Both the position numbers and the translations under genes were made by a program. A DNA stretch of 64,000 bases from Methylopila sp. M107 (GTDB lineage Bacteria > Pseudomonadota > Alphaproteobacteria > Rhizobiales > Methylopilaceae), in NCBI RefSeq assembly GCF_000384475.1, contig NZ_ARWB01000001.1:1096176-1160175 (forward strand), read 5' to 3'. The notes beneath the pieces were generated by a model, which saw nothing but the letters and a program-made list of their open reading frames with translations, was not told the origin of the DNA and searched no databases. This document shows, one piece after another, positions 15,830 through 25,243 of this stretch. The number at the start of each line of letters is the position of its first letter. Position 1 is the stretch's first letter.

Positions 15830-16309
15830 ATGCGACCTGAGCCGGCCCGGTCCTTCGTGACCAAGCCCGCTGACGTTGAGAAGAAGTGGGTCGTGATCGA
15901 CGCCACCGACCTGGTGGTCGGCCGTCTCGCGACCCTCATCGCCATGCGTCTCCGCGGCAAGCATCTCGCTTCCTTTACGCCCCATGTCGACGACGGCGAC
16001 AACGTCATCGTCGTCAACGCCGCCAAGGTCCACTTCACGGGCCGCAAACGCGACAACAAGACCTACTACTGGCACACCGGCTATCCGGGCGGCATCAAGG
16101 AGCGCAAGGCGCACCAGGTGCTGGACGGCCGCTTCCCGGAGCGCGTGCTCGAGAAGGCCGTGGAGCGCATGCTTCCGCGCGGTCCCCTTGGCCGCAAGCA
16201 GCTCGGCAACCTGCGCGTCTACGCCGGCGACACCCACCCGCACGAGGCCCAGCAGCCGAGCGCGCTCGACGTCGGCGTCCTCAATCGCAAGAACAAGCGG
16301 AGCGCCTGA
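15830..16309 (+). CDS. rplM: 50S ribosomal protein L13
   Basis: A 159-residue L13 protein of the large ribosomal subunit. Characteristic segments are [16 protein letters not shown] near the N-terminus, [23 protein letters not shown] in the middle (cited in part) and [18 protein letters not shown], then [13 protein letters not shown]. The ATG at 15830 is preceded by GAGG nine bases upstream; the in-frame extension to 15803 runs into the leader hairpin tail and is unlikely. First gene of the conserved rplM-rpsI pair, two bases before rpsI. Confidence 0.97.
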   Translation: MRPEPARSFVTKPADVEKKWVVIDATDLVVGRLATLIAMRLRGKHLASFTPHVDDGDNVIVVNAAKVHFTGRKRDNKTYYWHTGYPGGIKERKAHQVLDGRFPERVLEKAVERMLPRGPLGRKQLGNLRVYAGDTHPHEAQQPSALDVGVLNRKNKRSA

Positions 16310-16311
16310 AC

Positions 16312-16791
16312 ATGGCCGAGAACATTTCTTCGCTCGGCGAGCTCGGCGGCGCCCTCGGGACCGCTGGTTCCGAAGCTCCCCGTCACGTCAAGAAGGTCGA
16401 CGCCCAGGGCCGCGCCTACGCCACCGGCAAGCGCAAGGACGCGGTCGCCCGCGTCTGGATCCGTCCGGGCTCCGGCAAGGTCACGATCAACAAGCGCGCC
16501 TTTGAGGTCTATTTCGCACGCCCCGTGCTGCGCATGATCCTCGAGCAGCCGCTCAACGTCGCGAACCGCAAGGGCCAGTACGACGTCATCGTTACTGTGG
16601 CGGGCGGCGGACTTTCGGGCCAGGCCGGCGCGGTGCGCCACGGCCTGTCGAAGGCGCTGACCTATTTCGAGCCGGAGCTGCGCGGCGTCCTCAAGAAGGG
16701 CGGCTTCCTCACCCGCGACAGCCGCGTCGTCGAGCGCAAGAAGTACGGCCGGGCCAAGGCTCGCCGCAGCTTCCAGTTCTCGAAGCGCTGA
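16312..16791 (+). CDS. rpsI: 30S ribosomal protein S9
   Basis: A 159-residue S9 protein. The first about 30 residues are a non-conserved extension usual in alphaproteobacteria; then come [47 protein letters not shown] and the basic C-terminal tail ending QFSKR that reaches into the ribosomal P site. The start follows the rplM stop after two bases. The pair ends at a strong intrinsic terminator at 16823-16851. Confidence 0.97.
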   Translation: MAENISSLGELGGALGTAGSEAPRHVKKVDAQGRAYATGKRKDAVARVWIRPGSGKVTINKRAFEVYFARPVLRMILEQPLNVANRKGQYDVIVTVAGGGLSGQAGAVRHGLSKALTYFEPELRGVLKKGGFLTRDSRVVERKKYGRAKARRSFQFSKR

Positions 16792-16822
16792 CACGAACTT
16801 TTCGGCGATACGCCGGAACGAC

Positions 16823-16851
16823 AAAGGCGGGCCCTGCGGCCCGCCTTTTTT
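16823..16851 (+). terminator. intrinsic terminator of rplM-rpsI
   Basis: GGCGGGCC (16826-16833) and GGCCCGCC (16838-16845) form a perfect 8-bp stem around a CTGC loop, extended by three A-T pairs, and run into a six-T tract. It lies about 30 bases after the rpsI stop codon. Confidence 0.93.
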
Positions 16852-16885
16852 GTTTGTCGATCTCGATCGGCCCGACGACGGCTGT

Positions 16886-17095
16886 TCAGCTGGCGGGCGG
16901 CGGGGGATCGAGCCGCGACTGCTCCGACAGCCGCGCCGCGATCTCGCTCGCCTGCAGCTTCGTCATCCGCGTCATCAGACGCCCCTCGGCGTCGATCACG
17001 ATCGCGCCCGAGGCGCCGCATATGACCGCCCACGACGCATCAGAAAAGGAGTTCAGCTTCAGCGCGCTATAGATCGGTCGTTCACTTACGTTCAT
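16886..17095 (-). CDS. small hypothetical protein (69 residues)
   Basis: A 69-residue frame whose codon choice (strong G/C third positions in its central and 3' parts) matches real genes nearby. The sequence reads GAIVIDAEGRLMTRMTKLQ in the middle, then an amphipathic helix and a Pro-rich tail. No family recognised and no membrane segment. It lies head to head with the agmatinase gene across a spacer containing GntR-type half-sites, so the two may be co-regulated. Confidence 0.55.
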   Translation of the reverse strand: MNVSERPIYSALKLNSFSDASWAVICGASGAIVIDAEGRLMTRMTKLQASEIAARLSEQSRLDPPPPAS

Positions 17096-17143
17096 TCTTC
17101 AAGCCCCTACGCCCATCGGTTGCAGGCGTATAAGGTTACCGGC

Positions 17144-17176
17144 CTTGTATACACAAGCGGGTATTTTGTATGCCAA
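17144..17176. promoter_or_regulatory. candidate GntR-type operator pair
   Basis: CTTGTATACACAAG at 17144-17157 is a near palindrome built around TTGTATACA, and TTTTGTATGCCAA at 17164-17176 is a second, weaker copy seven bases later. TTGTATACAA-like words are typical of FadR/FCD-type GntR operators. The sites lie between the divergent small gene and the agmatinase-family gene, in an AT-richer patch that also likely holds the promoters. No GntR gene is in the window. Confidence 0.4.
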
Positions 17177-17292
17177 TCATGCGTTGATCGCAGGGCTGTG
17201 TTTTTTCCCTCGCGCGCCGGTCGTCTCCGGGACGCGACGCTGCTATTGGAACCCGCGATGCGATCTGGCGGACCGCCAAACCCGGAGCGGAC

Positions 17293-18285
17293 ATGGCCCA
17301 ATCGACCGACAATCCGCTGCGTCCTCGCCCGATCGACGACGCGCTCGACGCCGGCCGCCGCTTCGGCGAGTCGACCGAGGCGAATTACGCCGGCGCCGTC
17401 TCGTTCCTGCGGCGCCAATACGCCCTCGATCCGACCAGCTTCGACGTGGCGGTCTGGGGCGCGCCGCTCGACACCTCCGTCTCGAACCGCCCCGGAACCC
17501 GTTTCGGCCCGCGCGCGATCCGCGAGGCCTCGACCATCATGTGCGGCGATCCCGCCTATCCGTTCGGCTTCGACATCTTCGAAGACCTCGCGGTGGCCGA
17601 CACCGGCGACTGCGCGCTCGACTATGGCCACATCGACCGCATTCCCGCGGCCATCGAGGCGCAGGCGGCGGCAAGGCTCAGCTTCGGCGCGCAGTTGGTC
17701 ACTCTCGGCGGCGACCACTTCCTCACCTATCCGATTCTGAAGGCGCTGGTCGCGAAGCTCGGCAGGCCGGTCGCGCTGGTGCAGTTCGACGCCCACCAGG
17801 ACACCTGGGACGACGACGGCAGCCGCATCGACCACGGCACCATGATCACCCGCGCGGTGCGCGACGGCCTGATCATCCCGGAGCGCTCGATCCAGATCGG
17901 CATCCGCACCCATGCGCCGCAGGATTATGGCATCGCCATCGTCGACGGTTTCCTCTGCGACGAGATGGGACCGATGGCGGTCGCAAGCCGCGTCCTCGGC
18001 CATGTCGAGGATGCGCCCGTCTACGTCTCGTTCGACATCGACTGCCTCGACCCGGCCTATGCGCCGGGCACCGGCACGCCGGTCTCGGGCGGGGTCTCGT
18101 CTGCCTGGGCGCTGCAGTGCTTGCGCCGCTTCGGCGCGCTCGACCTAAAAGGCTTCGACGTCGTCGAGGTCTCGCCGCCTTACGATCATGCCGGCGTGAC
18201 GGCGCTCGCGGCGGCCCATCTCGGCCAGATGTATCTCGGCCTGCTCGCGGAGCGGAAGCGCGCGGGCAGGGCGATCAAGCTCTGA
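17293..18285 (+). CDS. speB: agmatinase/arginase-family ureohydrolase
   Basis: A 330-residue ureohydrolase, predicted to split agmatine into putrescine and urea. All binuclear manganese motifs are present: LGGDHFLTYP (about residue 138), DAHQDTWDD (about 162-170) and SFDIDCLDPAYAPGTGTP (about 245-262), with EVSPPYDHAGVTALAAAH near the C-terminus. The N-terminal TRFGPRAIREAS loop is standard. Substrate could also be a guanidino acid, since the family's specificity is hard to read from sequence. The following lipoprotein gene starts 11 bases after the stop. Possible GntR-type sites lie upstream. Confidence 0.88.
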   Translation: MAQSTDNPLRPRPIDDALDAGRRFGESTEANYAGAVSFLRRQYALDPTSFDVAVWGAPLDTSVSNRPGTRFGPRAIREASTIMCGDPAYPFGFDIFEDLAVADTGDCALDYGHIDRIPAAIEAQAAARLSFGAQLVTLGGDHFLTYPILKALVAKLGRPVALVQFDAHQDTWDDDGSRIDHGTMITRAVRDGLIIPERSIQIGIRTHAPQDYGIAIVDGFLCDEMGPMAVASRVLGHVEDAPVYVSFDIDCLDPAYAPGTGTPVSGGVSSAWALQCLRRFGALDLKGFDVVEVSPPYDHAGVTALAAAHLGQMYLGLLAERKRAGRAIKL

Positions 18286-18296
18286 AAGGTCGGCCC

Positions 18297-18716
18297 ATGA
18301 CGACGTCCTCCCTCCGCCTTCTCGCCGTTGCGGGGATCGCCGCGATCCTCTCGGGGTGCGCCGGCGATCGCGTCTGGATGCGCTCGGCCTCCTCGTCCTC
18401 CGACGCGGAGATCGACGAGATGGACTGCGGCGCGCAGGCGGAAAGCAGCGGCGTGTCGATCTCGTCGGACGGCGCTACGGGCTTTTCGCCCGACCGCTTC
18501 TCCAACCGCTACGCCTGCCTTCGGTCGCGTGGCTACAAGCTCAAGTCGCTCACCGCCGAGGAGGCGGCCAAGCTGAAGTCGCTCGGCGGCGTCGACCGAG
18601 AGGTCTACTGGAACGAGCTCCTCGCCAAGAATGGCTTCCGCCCTGCGACGCCGAAGCCTGCGGAAGGGCAGGCCGGCGCGGCTCCGCTGGCGCCAAAACC
18701 GACGCCGGCGCGATAA
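18297..18716 (+). CDS. putative lipoprotein
   Basis: A 139-residue protein with a signal peptide and lipobox (AAILSGC, Cys about residue 20), followed by a Ser-rich segment, two further cysteines (MDCGAQ and RYACLRS) that could form a disulfide, and a helix ending in a Pro/Ala-rich tail. No function recognised. It starts 11 bases after the agmatinase stop and is probably cotranscribed; its 3' end faces nadC with a 34-base gap. Confidence 0.75.
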   Translation: MTTSSLRLLAVAGIAAILSGCAGDRVWMRSASSSSDAEIDEMDCGAQAESSGVSISSDGATGFSPDRFSNRYACLRSRGYKLKSLTAEEAAKLKSLGGVDREVYWNELLAKNGFRPATPKPAEGQAGAAPLAPKPTPAR

Positions 18717-18750
18717 CGGGCTGAGACGGGCCCACGATCGGGAATCCGCG

Positions 18751-19605
18751 TCACCCGACCGCGATATCGAGCCCGAAGTCGAAGTTCTGCGCGGAATGCG
18801 TGATCCGGCCGACCGAGATCAGGTCGACGCCGCTCTCGGCGATCGCCTTCACCGTGTCGAGCGAGACGTTGCCGCTTGCTTCCGCGAGCATCCGACCGTC
18901 GATGCGGCGCACGGCCTCGGCGAGCGTCTCCGGCGTCATGTTGTCGAGCAGGACGACGTCCGCGCCCTCGGCGAGAACGAGGTCGAGCTGGTCGAGCGTA
19001 TCGACCTCGATCTCGATCTTTACAAGATGGCCGGCAAAGGATTTTGCCGCTTTAAGCGCTTCGACCGGCCCGCCCGCGACGGCGATGTGGTTGTCCTTGA
19101 TCAGGATGGCGTCGTCGAGCCCGAAGCGATGGTTCGCTCCGCCGCCGCAGCGCACCGCGTACTTTTCGAAAATCCGCAGCCCTGGCAGCGTCTTGCGCGT
19201 GCAGCAGACCCTTGCGCGCGTGTGGGAGATGAGGTCGGCATAGGCCGCGGTCGCGGTCGCGACGCCCGACAGGTGGCCGAGAACGTTGAGCGCCGTGCGT
19301 TCCGCCGAGAGCGCGGCGCGCGCCGGCCCATCGATGCGCGCGATGACGTCGCCGGGCGAAATCGCGTCGCCGTCGCGGTTCTCGGTCTCGAACCGGATCG
19401 ATGGATCGAGCGCCGCGAAAGCCGCCGCCGCCAGCGGCAGCCCCGCCAGCCGACCTTTTCCGCGGGAAACGATCGCGAGCCTGGCGGTCGCGCCGGCCGG
19501 GATCGTCGCGGCGCTGGTGATGTCGCCGGCGCGCCCGAGGTCCTCGGTCAGCGCGGCTTCGACGGCGCGGCGCACCGCGATCGGATCGAGCGGCGCGATC
19601 GTCAC
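18751..19605 (-). CDS. nadC: nicotinate-nucleotide pyrophosphorylase (carboxylating)
   Basis: Quinolinate phosphoribosyltransferase, the third step of de novo NAD synthesis: quinolinate plus PRPP gives nicotinate mononucleotide and CO2. The 284-residue product has [15 protein letters not shown] near the N-terminus, [17 protein letters not shown] (substrate site), [20 protein letters not shown] and LDNMTPETL, then [19 protein letters not shown], all family signatures. The start overlaps the nadB stop by four bases (ATGA type). Last gene of the leftward nadA-nadB-nadC operon. Confidence 0.96.
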   Translation of the reverse strand: MTIAPLDPIAVRRAVEAALTEDLGRAGDITSAATIPAGATARLAIVSRGKGRLAGLPLAAAAFAALDPSIRFETENRDGDAISPGDVIARIDGPARAALSAERTALNVLGHLSGVATATAAYADLISHTRARVCCTRKTLPGLRIFEKYAVRCGGGANHRFGLDDAILIKDNHIAVAGGPVEALKAAKSFAGHLVKIEIEVDTLDQLDLVLAEGADVVLLDNMTPETLAEAVRRIDGRMLAEASGNVSLDTVKAIAESGVDLISVGRITHSAQNFDFGLDIAVG

Positions 19606-21218
19606 GAAGCGGCGCGCTCGTCCGCGGGAGCGCCCAATTCGCCGAGCGCATCGTCGAGCGTGATGGTGGAGCGATGCGCCAGCTCCTCGCGCGGCGCCTC
19701 GAAGTCCGACCGGAAGTGCGCGCCCCGGCTTTCCTTTCGCCGCTCGGCCGACACCGCGATCAGGAGCGCGGCCGTCGCCATGTTGCGGAGATCCGCATTC
19801 GCCGCGTTGCGCCGAAGCCGATCGAGCGTCTCGACCGCGCGGGCCATGCGGGCGCCGTCGCGGACGACGCCGACCATGTCGGTCATGGCGCGCCGCAGCG
19901 TCGCGGTCGCGCCGTCGTCCGGCGCGGCGCCGCCGCGGATCGGGCGGCCGGAAGCGGCGGGGGCCGCCATCGGCGCCGCGGGAGCGAGGCCTGAGATGTC
20001 CTCCGCGATGCGGGCGCCGAACACGATCGCCTCGAGCAGCGAGTTGGAGGCGAGGCGGTTTGCGCCATGCGCGCCGGTCGAGGCCGTCTCGCCGCAGGCC
20101 CAGAGACCGTCGAGGGAGGTGCGGCCGTTCGCGTCGGTCAACACGCCGCCCATGTGGTAGTGCGCCGCCGGCGCGATCGGAATCGGCTCGACGACCGGGT
20201 CGACGCCGGCCGCCATGCAGGCCGCGTAGACGGTGGGGAAGCGCGCCGGGAACCGCGCGCCGACGCTTGCGCGCGCGTCGAGGAAGGCGCCGTCGCCGCG
20301 CGACGCCTCGTAGACCGCGCGGGCCACGATGTCGCGCGGCGCGAGATCCAGGTCAGGGTGGACGCCGTCCATGATGCGGCGGCCGTCGCGGCCGACGAGG
20401 ATCGCGCCTTCGCCGCGCAACGCCTCGGTCGCGAGCGGAGCGGGGTCGCGGCCGACCGCAATCGCGGTCGGGTGGAACTGCACGAATTCGAGGTCGGCGA
20501 GCGTCGCGCCGGCGCGCGCTGCGGCGGCGAGCCCCGCGCCTCGCGCCTCGACCGGATTGGTGGTGACGGCGAAGAGATGGCCGACGCCGCCGGAGGCCAG
20601 CACGACCGCGCGGCCGGAGATGCGGATCGGCTGGTCATGTCGCGCGCCGACCGTGCGCGCGATCACGCCCGTGACGAAGCGGCCTTCCGAAATCAGGTCC
20701 TCGACGACGAAGCCTTCGAGAACGCGGATCGAGGGCGTGCGGCGCACCGCCTGCACCAGCGCGCCCATGATCGCCTTGCCGGCGAGGTCGCCGTTGACGC
20801 GGACGATCCGGCGCTCCGAATGCGCGGCCTCGCGCGAGAGCATCAGCTTGCCTTCGAGGTCGCGGTCGAACGGCACGCCGTAGCGCAGCAGATCCTCGAT
20901 GCGGGCCGAGGCCTCGCGGGTCATGAGGTTCGCGATCGCCTCGTCCACGATGCCGGCGCCGGCCGCGACGGTGTCGGCGGCGTGCTGTTCGGGGCTGTCG
21001 CCGAGGCCGACGGCGGCCGCGATGCCGCCTTGCGCCCAGGCCGAGGACGCGCCCGTGCCGAGCGGCGCCGCGGTGATCACGGTCACGGGCCGGGGCGCGA
21101 GCTTCAGCGCGGTGAACAGGCCCGCGAGCCCGCCGCCGACGATGACGACGTCGTCCGCGCCGTTCCAGGCGAGGGGCGCGAGATCGTCGAGGGAGATGGA
21201 GTCGGAAGAGTCGGTCAT
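19602..21218 (-). CDS. nadB: L-aspartate oxidase
   Basis: Flavoprotein that oxidises L-aspartate to iminoaspartate, the first step of NAD synthesis. The 538-residue product has the FAD-binding [12 protein letters not shown] motif near residue 25, the succinate-dehydrogenase-like segments [14 protein letters not shown] and [12 protein letters not shown], the EFVQFHPTA active-site region and [22 protein letters not shown]. The ATG at 21218 is chosen because the extension to 21275 runs into a palindromic repeat and homologues begin shortly before the FAD loop; no convincing Shine-Dalgarno is visible. Overlaps nadC by four bases. Confidence 0.95.
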   Translation of the reverse strand: MTDSSDSISLDDLAPLAWNGADDVVIVGGGLAGLFTALKLAPRPVTVITAAPLGTGASSAWAQGGIAAAVGLGDSPEQHAADTVAAGAGIVDEAIANLMTREASARIEDLLRYGVPFDRDLEGKLMLSREAAHSERRIVRVNGDLAGKAIMGALVQAVRRTPSIRVLEGFVVEDLISEGRFVTGVIARTVGARHDQPIRISGRAVVLASGGVGHLFAVTTNPVEARGAGLAAAARAGATLADLEFVQFHPTAIAVGRDPAPLATEALRGEGAILVGRDGRRIMDGVHPDLDLAPRDIVARAVYEASRGDGAFLDARASVGARFPARFPTVYAACMAAGVDPVVEPIPIAPAAHYHMGGVLTDANGRTSLDGLWACGETASTGAHGANRLASNSLLEAIVFGARIAEDISGLAPAAPMAAPAASGRPIRGGAAPDDGATATLRRAMTDMVGVVRDGARMARAVETLDRLRRNAANADLRNMATAALLIAVSAERRKESRGAHFRSDFEAPREELAHRSTITLDDALGELGAPADERAAS

Positions 21219-21233
21219 TGGGGGAAAGACCCT

Positions 21234-21336
21234 GTCATCCCGGACGGCGGCGCAGCTGCCGATCCGGGATCGCATTCAGGATGAAGCGCTCTGTTCTGAG
21301 GGCGATCCCGGCTCTCGCTTCGCTCGGCCGGGATGA
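21234..21336. repeat. palindromic repeat (GTCATCCCGG family) inside the nad operon
   Basis: A 103-base element with inverted ends GTCATCCCGG and CCGGGATGAC filling the gap between nadA and nadB. The same end words bound elements at 28214-28333 and, diverged, at 53461-53543. Inside an operon such a stem can stabilise the upstream nadA message or reduce read-through into nadBC. Confidence 0.75.
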
Positions 21337-21349
21337 CGTCGGGCCAGTC

Positions 21350-22435
21350 TCAGATCTTGAGGTTGACCATGCGCTCGACGCTCGCACGCGCGCGGTCCGC
21401 GATCACGGGGTCGACCAGCACCTCGTCGCGCATGTGCACGAGCGACTCGAGGATGTTCGGCAGCGTGATGCGCTTCATGTGCGGGCAGAGGTTGCAGGGT
21501 TTGATGAACTCCACATCCGGCGCTTCCGACATCACGTTGTCGGCCATCGAGCACTCGGTGACCATGACGACCTTCTTGGGCCGCTTGGTCTTCACGAACT
21601 CTGCGAGTTTGGCGGTCGAGCCGGTGAAGTCGGCCTCGGCGAGCACGTCCGGCGGGCATTCGGGATGCGCAAGGATCGTGACCTCGGGATCGGCCTCGCG
21701 ATAGGCGCGGAGCTCTTCCGCCGTGAAGCGCTCGTGGACCTCGCAGGCGCCGTGCCAGGTGATGATCTTCACGCGTGTCTGCGAGGCGATCCACATCGCG
21801 AGATACTGGTCCGGCAGGACCATGACCTCCGGCGCGTTCAGCGACTCCACCACCGCCACCGCATTGCCGGAGGTCAGGCAGATGTCGGCCTCGGCCTTCA
21901 CCTCAGCCGTGGTGTTCACATAGACCGCGACCGGCACGCCGGGGTGCTTGCGGCGAAGCTCGCGCACGTCTTCCGCCGTGATCGAGGTCGCAAGCGAGCA
22001 GCCGGCGCGGCTGTCGGGGATCAGCACCGTCTTGTCCGGGTTCAGGATCTTTGAGGTCTCGGCCATGAAGTGCACGCCGCACTGCACGATGACCTCGGCG
22101 TCGGTCTTGGTCGCCTCCCGGGCGAGCTGGAAGCTGTCGCCGACGACGTCCGCCACGCAGTTGTAGATCTCGGGCGTCTGGTAATTGTGCGCCAGGATGA
22201 CCGCGTTGCGGACCTTCTTCAGCTCGTTGATCGCCTTCACGTAAGGCGCGAAGAAAGGCCATTCGACCGGCGGAATGACAGTCTTCACGCGCTCGTAGAG
22301 ATGGGCGGTGGCGGCCTCGACCTCCGGCGTCCAGTCGAGCGAGGGCATCGCCACAGGCTGGAATCGTCTCGGCGGCGCGATGATGCGCGAAGCGGCGGGG
22401 CGGGGGGCCGAAAGAGAAGCGGCGAGCGGGGACAT
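21350..22435 (-). CDS. nadA: quinolinate synthase
   Basis: Iron-sulfur enzyme condensing iminoaspartate with dihydroxyacetone phosphate to quinolinate. The 361-residue product shows [49 protein letters not shown] and [14 protein letters not shown]; the cysteines in CGVHF, HPECPP and CNLCPHM are the expected [4Fe-4S] ligands. Start: GGAGG six bases before the ATG at 22435. First gene of the nadA-nadB-nadC operon, with a palindromic operator candidate 29 bases upstream of the start. About 100 bases including a palindromic repeat separate it from nadB. Confidence 0.96.
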   Translation of the reverse strand: MSPLAASLSAPRPAASRIIAPPRRFQPVAMPSLDWTPEVEAATAHLYERVKTVIPPVEWPFFAPYVKAINELKKVRNAVILAHNYQTPEIYNCVADVVGDSFQLAREATKTDAEVIVQCGVHFMAETSKILNPDKTVLIPDSRAGCSLATSITAEDVRELRRKHPGVPVAVYVNTTAEVKAEADICLTSGNAVAVVESLNAPEVMVLPDQYLAMWIASQTRVKIITWHGACEVHERFTAEELRAYREADPEVTILAHPECPPDVLAEADFTGSTAKLAEFVKTKRPKKVVMVTECSMADNVMSEAPDVEFIKPCNLCPHMKRITLPNILESLVHMRDEVLVDPVIADRARASVERMVNLKI

Positions 22436-22463
22436 GGCGTCCTCCAATGATCAACCGAACCAC

Positions 22464-22486
22464 GTTATGCTCGTTTTGAGCATAAC
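22464..22486. promoter_or_regulatory. palindromic operator upstream of nadABC
   Basis: GTTATGCTC (22464-22472) and GAGCATAAC (22478-22486) are perfect 9-base inverted arms around a GTTTT spacer, in an AT-rich patch 29 bases upstream of the nadA start. Such a site in front of nadABC is expected for a dedicated NAD-synthesis repressor; in alphaproteobacteria NadQ is the known candidate and its reported sites resemble this type, but I match from memory. No regulator gene adjoins it. Confidence 0.72.
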
Positions 22487-22727
22487 TATGATAATGTGGA
22501 TCGATCCGGATTTGAAGGGCGGCGCCGCGAAAATGTCATCAGACGGTCGCGCGCCGTAGAACCCGGGGGCGCGGAAGCGTCGCGAGGCTTCGTGCGCCGC
22601 TTCGAACCATTCGGAATCCTTCACGTTTTTGACCATCTCGCTCGCCCGGATGTGAAGCGGAGGGGGACGTCGCCCGACAGCTGCGCCCTAAGTCGTATGG
22701 GCTGAGCCTGCCGAAGGAGACGCCTCC

Positions 22728-23648
22728 ATGCTGACCCGTCGAACGATGCTTGCCGCCTCCGCGGCCCTCGGGGCCGGCGCGCTTGCCGGAGCTCCAAAAC
22801 TGGCGCTCGGCGCCGAAGGAGGACCATTGGAGACGCGCGCGATTCCGTCGACCGGAGAGAAGATCCCGGTGATCGGCATGGGAACGTCCGGCAGCTTCGA
22901 GGTCCAGCCGGGATCGGAGGAGCACAAGATGCTCTCCGAGGTCCTGAAGGTGTTTTTTGACGGCGGCGGGACGGTGATCGACACGGCGCCGACCTATTCC
23001 AACGCCGAGGACATCCTGGGCCCGCTGCTCGCCGAGCAGAAGCTGACGTCGAAAGCGTGGCTCGCGACCAAGCTGTCCGGCGTGCGCGGCAGGGAAGCCG
23101 GGCTTGAGCAGTTCGAGGGCTCGCTGAAGAGCCTCGGGACCGACAAGGTCGCGCTGCTGCAGGTCCACAATCTCGGCGATACGGAGACACAGCTGGCGCT
23201 TGCGCGGGAGCTGAAGGCGCAGGGCAAGGTGAAGTATGTCGGCCTCACCCACTACCTCGCTTCGTCGCATGACGAACTCGCCGACGAGGTCAGGAAGCAC
23301 AAGCCGGACTTCCTGCAGATCAACTATTCGGTCGGCGTGCGCGGCGCGGAGACGCGGCTTTTTCCGGAGGCCAGGGACCTCGGCGTCGCCGTGATGATCA
23401 ACCGCGCCTTCGAGGACGGACGACTGTTCGGCAAGGTGAAGGGCAAGAAGTTGCCCGGCTGGGCGGCCGAGGCGGGCGTGACGTCGTGGGCGCAGGCCTT
23501 CCTGAAGTTCGCGCTGAGCCAGCCGGCCGTGACGGTGGTGATCCCGGCGACCGGCAAGCCGAACCGCCAGGCCGACAACCTGCTGGCGGGGAGGGGCCCG
23601 GCGCTCGACGAGGCGCAGCGCAAGTCGCTGATCGAGACGCTGGGTTGA
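22728..23648 (+). CDS. Tat-exported aldo/keto reductase
   Basis: A 306-residue TIM-barrel aldo/keto reductase with an N-terminal twin-arginine signal (LTRRTMLAASAALGAGALAG), so it is probably a periplasmic oxidoreductase. The catalytic tetrad is visible: Asp and Tyr in VIDTAPTYSN, Lys in WLATKL and His in LLQVHNLGD. Cofactor-binding end: VVIPATGKPNRQADNL. Substrate unknown. Export of an NAD(P)H-dependent family is notable because the periplasm is poor in NADPH; similar Tat-linked members are common in proteobacteria. Followed by a palindromic repeat. Confidence 0.86.
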   Translation: MLTRRTMLAASAALGAGALAGAPKLALGAEGGPLETRAIPSTGEKIPVIGMGTSGSFEVQPGSEEHKMLSEVLKVFFDGGGTVIDTAPTYSNAEDILGPLLAEQKLTSKAWLATKLSGVRGREAGLEQFEGSLKSLGTDKVALLQVHNLGDTETQLALARELKAQGKVKYVGLTHYLASSHDELADEVRKHKPDFLQINYSVGVRGAETRLFPEARDLGVAVMINRAFEDGRLFGKVKGKKLPGWAAEAGVTSWAQAFLKFALSQPAVTVVIPATGKPNRQADNLLAGRGPALDEAQRKSLIETLG

Positions 23649-23670
23649 TGGCGTTCCGGCCTGAAATCGC

Positions 23671-23797
23671 CCGCCCCCTCACCCGGCCCTGCGGGCGGAC
23701 CTCTTCCCGCCGGGGAGAGGTTCGCCGGCGGCGCCTTCCTTCACCTCTCCCCGGCGGGGAGAGGTCGGATGACGCAGTCATCCGGGCGAGGGGGCGG
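23671..23797. repeat. palindromic repeat (CTCTCCCC family)
   Basis: Element of 127 bases with perfect terminal arms CCGCCCCCTC (23671-23680) and GAGGGGGCGG (23788-23797). Inside are two shorter hairpins built from CTCTTCCCGCCGGGGAGAGG and CCTCTCCCCGGCGGGGAGAGG-like words. It separates the reductase from the carrier gene and ends 20 bases before the next start codon. Confidence 0.75.
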
Positions 23798-23817
23798 ATG
23801 GTTCCCAGGCTTTCTGG

Positions 23818-25146
23818 ATGAGTTCCGCTTCCGCCGCCGCCGAGCCCCGCTCCGGCCTCCGCCGCTTCGTCGACGTGCGGGCGGGCGAGGGCGCGCTGAT
23901 CGGCTGGGCCTCGCTCTACATCTTCGCGCTGATGACGGCCTATTACGTGCTGCGCCCGCTGCGCGACACGATGGGCGTCGAGGGCGGGATCGAGAACCTG
24001 CCATGGCTGTTCACCGCGACGCTCGTCGTCATGATCGCGCTCAACCCGCTCTACGCCGCGCTGGTGAAGGGGCTGCCGAGCCGGCGGCTGATCCCGGTCG
24101 TCTACCTGTTTTTCATCGTGAACCTCGGTCTGTTCGGCGCCGCCTCGCACCTTGCCGGCCCTGAACAGCTGGTCTGGGTCGGGCGGGCCTTCTTCGTCTG
24201 GCTCTCGGTGTTCAACCTGTTCGTCGTCTCGGTGTTCTGGACGCTGATGGTCGACGTGTTCGACTCCGGCGCCGCGAAGCGTCTGTTCGGCTTCCTGTCG
24301 GCGGCCGCAACACTCGGCGCGACGCTCGGTTCCACCATCGCCGCCACCCTCGCGGGCGCGCTGAACGCCAGCATGCTGATGCTGGTCGCGGGCGCGTTGC
24401 TGCTGGTGGCTGTGGTCGCGGTCGCGCGGATCATCCGGCTCGCGCGCGACATTCCGAGCAGGTCCCATCCGGACCTCGAGAAAAAGGCGATCGGCGGCGG
24501 GCTCTGGGCCGGGCTGATCCATGTCGCGAGATCGCCCTACCTGCTGAACATCGGGCTCTATATTCTGTTCTTCGCGGTGCTCTCGACCTTCCTCTATTTC
24601 CAACAGGCCGAGATCGCGAAAACCGCCTTCGCCGACAGGGCGTCGCGCGTCTCCTTCTTCGCCTCGGTCGATCTCGCGGTGAACGTGCTGACGCTTTTCG
24701 TCCAGCTGTTCCTGACGAGCTGGATCCTGCGCGTCTTCGGCACGGCGAAGGCCGCCGCCTTCCTGCCGCTGCTGACCCTGTTGGGCTTCGCGATCTTCGC
24801 GCTCGCGCCGACCATCACGGCGCTGGTCGCGTTCCAGGTCGCCCGGCGCGTCGGCAATTTCGGGCTCGCCAAGCCGACCCGCGAGGTTCTGTTCACGGTC
24901 GTCTCGCGCGAGGACAAGTACAAGGCGAAGAACGTCCTCGATACGGTTGTCTATCGATTGGGCGATCAGGTCGGCAGCTGGTCCTATGCGGCGCTGGCGG
25001 GGCTCGGTCCTGTCGGCCTTGCAGTCGCGGCGCTTCCGATCGCGGCCCTGTGGCTCGTCAACGGCTACTGGCTCGGCGCGCGGCACGAGAAGTTGGCGGC
25101 GGCGCGGCGACCCGTCGAAGAGGAGGACGTCATCGTCGCGAGGTAA
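23818..25146 (+). CDS. ATP/ADP translocase-like MFS carrier (NTP/NDP exchange family)
   Basis: A 442-residue membrane protein with about 12 helices. The opening helix pair YIFALMTAYYVLRPLRDTMGVEGG, the loop NLFVVSVFWTLMVDVFDSGAAKRLFGFLSAAATLGATLGS (cited as markers) and the late RVGNFGLAKPTREVLFTVVSREDKYKAKNVLDT region match the Npt-type carriers first known as ATP/ADP translocases of plastids and intracellular bacteria. Free-living alphaproteobacterial members have unknown substrates, so nucleotide exchange should not be assumed. Single gene, preceded by a palindromic repeat. Confidence 0.78.
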   Translation: MSSASAAAEPRSGLRRFVDVRAGEGALIGWASLYIFALMTAYYVLRPLRDTMGVEGGIENLPWLFTATLVVMIALNPLYAALVKGLPSRRLIPVVYLFFIVNLGLFGAASHLAGPEQLVWVGRAFFVWLSVFNLFVVSVFWTLMVDVFDSGAAKRLFGFLSAAATLGATLGSTIAATLAGALNASMLMLVAGALLLVAVVAVARIIRLARDIPSRSHPDLEKKAIGGGLWAGLIHVARSPYLLNIGLYILFFAVLSTFLYFQQAEIAKTAFADRASRVSFFASVDLAVNVLTLFVQLFLTSWILRVFGTAKAAAFLPLLTLLGFAIFALAPTITALVAFQVARRVGNFGLAKPTREVLFTVVSREDKYKAKNVLDTVVYRLGDQVGSWSYAALAGLGPVGLAVAALPIAALWLVNGYWLGARHEKLAAARRPVEEEDVIVAR

Positions 25147-25243
25147 CCGGCCGAGATATCACTAGACGAACTTCCCGATTTACATCTTCCTCCCGCTAAA
25201 TGATCAGTGAAAAAGAACTTCATTGTCTCTGGGGGGAGCAATC

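Noticed and set aside
17145-18716. Long frame overlapping speB and running into the lipoprotein gene
   Set aside because: Only its last 140 codons (from 18297) are real; upstream it is an out-of-frame shadow of speB.
22451-22636. 61-codon minus-strand frame upstream of nadA
   Set aside because: It would cover the nadABC operator and promoter, and the translation has no recognisable features.
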